Source of the DNA: Eggerthellaceae bacterium
GTDB taxonomy: Bacteria; Actinomycetota; Coriobacteriia; Coriobacteriales; Eggerthellaceae
Length of the DNA stretch: 60,949 nucleotides
Reading direction: 5' to 3'
Assembly (NCBI GenBank): GCA_017459805.1
Contig: JAFUCE010000014.1
Span: forward strand, 1-60,949
Positions 59,845 to 60,949 of the stretch are shown here, one piece after another; within the stretch, counting starts at the first letter, position 1; each line of letters begins with the position of its first letter. The notes under the pieces were generated by a model. That model did no database searches. It had not been told where the DNA came from and was given only the letters and a program-made list of their open reading frames with translations. A program made the position numbers and the translations under genes.

Positions 59845-60949
59845 ATGATTGAAGAAGAGCCCCTCAACGGTTTTACTGGTTTTGCGCGCAAGAATCATGC
59901 GCAATTTCAGTATTCGCGCGATATGGAAGTTGCACAAGCAGGGGCAGAGATTGCCTTTGACGAAAGTTTGCTTGCTTCTATTGCTCAAACGGATCGGCGT
60001 TGGGCATGGGTGGAAGTTAACTTAGAAGCCATTACGCACAATGTTTTAGAAGCGCGGCGTCGTTTGCAGCCTGGGGTGCAGCTTATGGCCGTGGTAAAGG
60101 CCGACGGCTACGGGCATGGCGCTGTTGAATGCGCGCAAACAGCATTGCAAGCAGGGGCAGATCAGCTTGGTGTGGCAACCGTTGACGAGGCCATACGGCT
60201 GCGCGAAGCGGGTTTGAGCGCACCCATTTTGTTGCTGTCGGAACCACCCGCAAGCGCTATCCCCTTACTGCTTGCGCATCATATTACGCCTTCGGTGTAT
60301 ACAATAGAGTTTACCCTTGCCTACGCAGAAGAGGCTGACCGCCATAACATGAAAGCGCCCTTCCATCTGGCGCTCAACACGGGCATGAACCGCATTGGTG
60401 TGCGTGCCGAAGAAGCGCTCGACTTCGTGCGCCAGATTAGTTTTCACCGTGCCCTGGTTCAGCTTGGCACCTTTACGCATTTTGCAACTGCCGACAGTTC
60501 GGACGCGATTGATTTCAACAGCCAGGTGCGCCGTTTCATAAACGCTATCAGCTCCCTGCGCAATGCAGGCGTGGACACCGGTATGGTGCACGCTGCAAAT
60601 TCCGCGGCGCTCTTCCGCTTTTCCGACGTACATTTCGACATGGTGCGCTTGGGCATTTCGATGTATGGCTATCATGCCTGCGAACAAACGCGTGGTGCGG
60701 TGGACCTGTGGCCAGCCATGGAAGTAAAGGCGCGTATTACCGATGTTAAAACGGTTCCCATGAGCGAAGGGGTCAGTTACGGCTTGCATTATCGCAGCCC
60801 AGGAAGTGTGAAAATTTGCACCGTTCCTCTTGGCTATGCCGACGGTCTTTCGCGCGCGCTTTCGGGAAAGTGGGACTTTATCCTGGGCGGGCAATTTGTT
60901 CGACAGGTGGGCACCATTTGCATGGACCAATGCATGTTTGAAGTGGATA
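59845..60949 (+). CDS. alr: Alanine racemase (3' end outside window)
   Basis: The first 368 residues are present. It is a PLP enzyme converting L-Ala to D-Ala for peptidoglycan, supplying ddl. About 50 N-terminal residues precede the usual start (WAWVEVNLEAITHNV). The PLP lysine is in VVKADGYGHGA near residue 82. LNTGMNRIG, HAANSAA, the VRLGISMYGY stretch and the late GTICMDQCMFEVD follow. The reading frame is open to the last base. A TATACT box (59811-59816) is a likely -10. The N-terminal extension could mean a later true start. Confidence 0.93.
   Translation, partial: MIEEEPLNGFTGFARKNHAQFQYSRDMEVAQAGAEIAFDESLLASIAQTDRRWAWVEVNLEAITHNVLEARRRLQPGVQLMAVVKADGYGHGAVECAQTALQAGADQLGVATVDEAIRLREAGLSAPILLLSEPPASAIPLLLAHHITPSVYTIEFTLAYAEEADRHNMKAPFHLALNTGMNRIGVRAEEALDFVRQISFHRALVQLGTFTHFATADSSDAIDFNSQVRRFINAISSLRNAGVDTGMVHAANSAALFRFSDVHFDMVRLGISMYGYHACEQTRGAVDLWPAMEVKARITDVKTVPMSEGVSYGLHYRSPGSVKICTVPLGYADGLSRALSGKWDFILGGQFVRQVGTICMDQCMFEVD

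Noticed and set aside
1-60949. CRISPR arrays, rRNA genes, prophage
   Set aside because: No regularly spaced direct repeats with unique spacers, no rRNA-like stretches and no phage structural genes were seen.

Overview
The window looks like the replication-origin side of a Coriobacteriia-type actinobacterial chromosome (moderate GC, roughly 50% by eye). The evidence is the gene order dnaA / oriC / rpmH-rnpA-yidD-yidC-jag-rsmG-parA-parB with perfect actinobacterial-type parS sites, LytR-CpsA-Psr and sortase/pilin biology typical of Gram-positive cells, an L17 with an Ala/Glu-rich tail, and menaquinone genes. I cannot name the species.

Layout. (1) 1-8.1 kb: the 5' part of dnaA and an ATPase/winged-helix gene on the minus strand, a candidate oriC (about 1.9-2.6 kb), then the plus-strand rpmH-to-parB block with three parS sites. 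(2) 8.1-24.2 kb: rlmN, ddl, an exonuclease-DinG helicase, three poorly known envelope proteins (one a huge degenerate M28 peptidase-like membrane protein), a small zinc-ribbon protein, tRNA-Gly, an LCP ligase and a MenE-MenC fusion. Two places here carry short duplicated gene 3' ends (rlmN and tRNA-Gly) that look like relics of site-specific integration. (3) 24.2-39.9 kb: a sortase-dependent pilus locus with a 2849-residue surface protein (subtilisin-like domain, beta-helix, SpaA/CnaB repeats, thioester domain, LPATG), a type I signal peptidase, a backbone pilin (LPSTG), a class C sortase, an accessory pilin (LPQTG) and a second sortase. (4) 39.9-43.2 kb: two different IS30-family elements in opposite orientations, surrounded by extra copies of IS-end-like sequence. 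(5) 43.3-46.6 kb: a tryptophan T-box leader driving a stand-alone trpB-type gene, then an AlaA-like aminotransferase. (6) 46.6-53.9 kb: a beta-helix lipoprotein and a cyclic-di-GMP module of two tandem paralogous membrane diguanylate cyclases plus an EAL phosphodiesterase fused to an isochorismatase-like cysteine hydrolase. (7) 53.9-60.9 kb: tRNA-Lys, aroK, the alpha ribosomal operon (infA-rpmJ-rpsM-rpsK-rpsD-rpoA-rplQ), an ecfT gene, a small Xre regulator and the 5' part of alr.

How the parts may work together: the c-di-GMP enzymes and the pilus/adhesin locus would fit a surface-attachment lifestyle, but no direct regulatory link is visible. The strongest candidates for undescribed biology are the subtilase-plus-thioester pilus adhesin, the EAL-isochorismatase fusion, the MenE-MenC fusion with an eroded ATP-binding loop, and the M28-like membrane protein whose domain is split by a region of about 840 acidic residues.

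All function calls come from reading motifs by eye; no database search was run.
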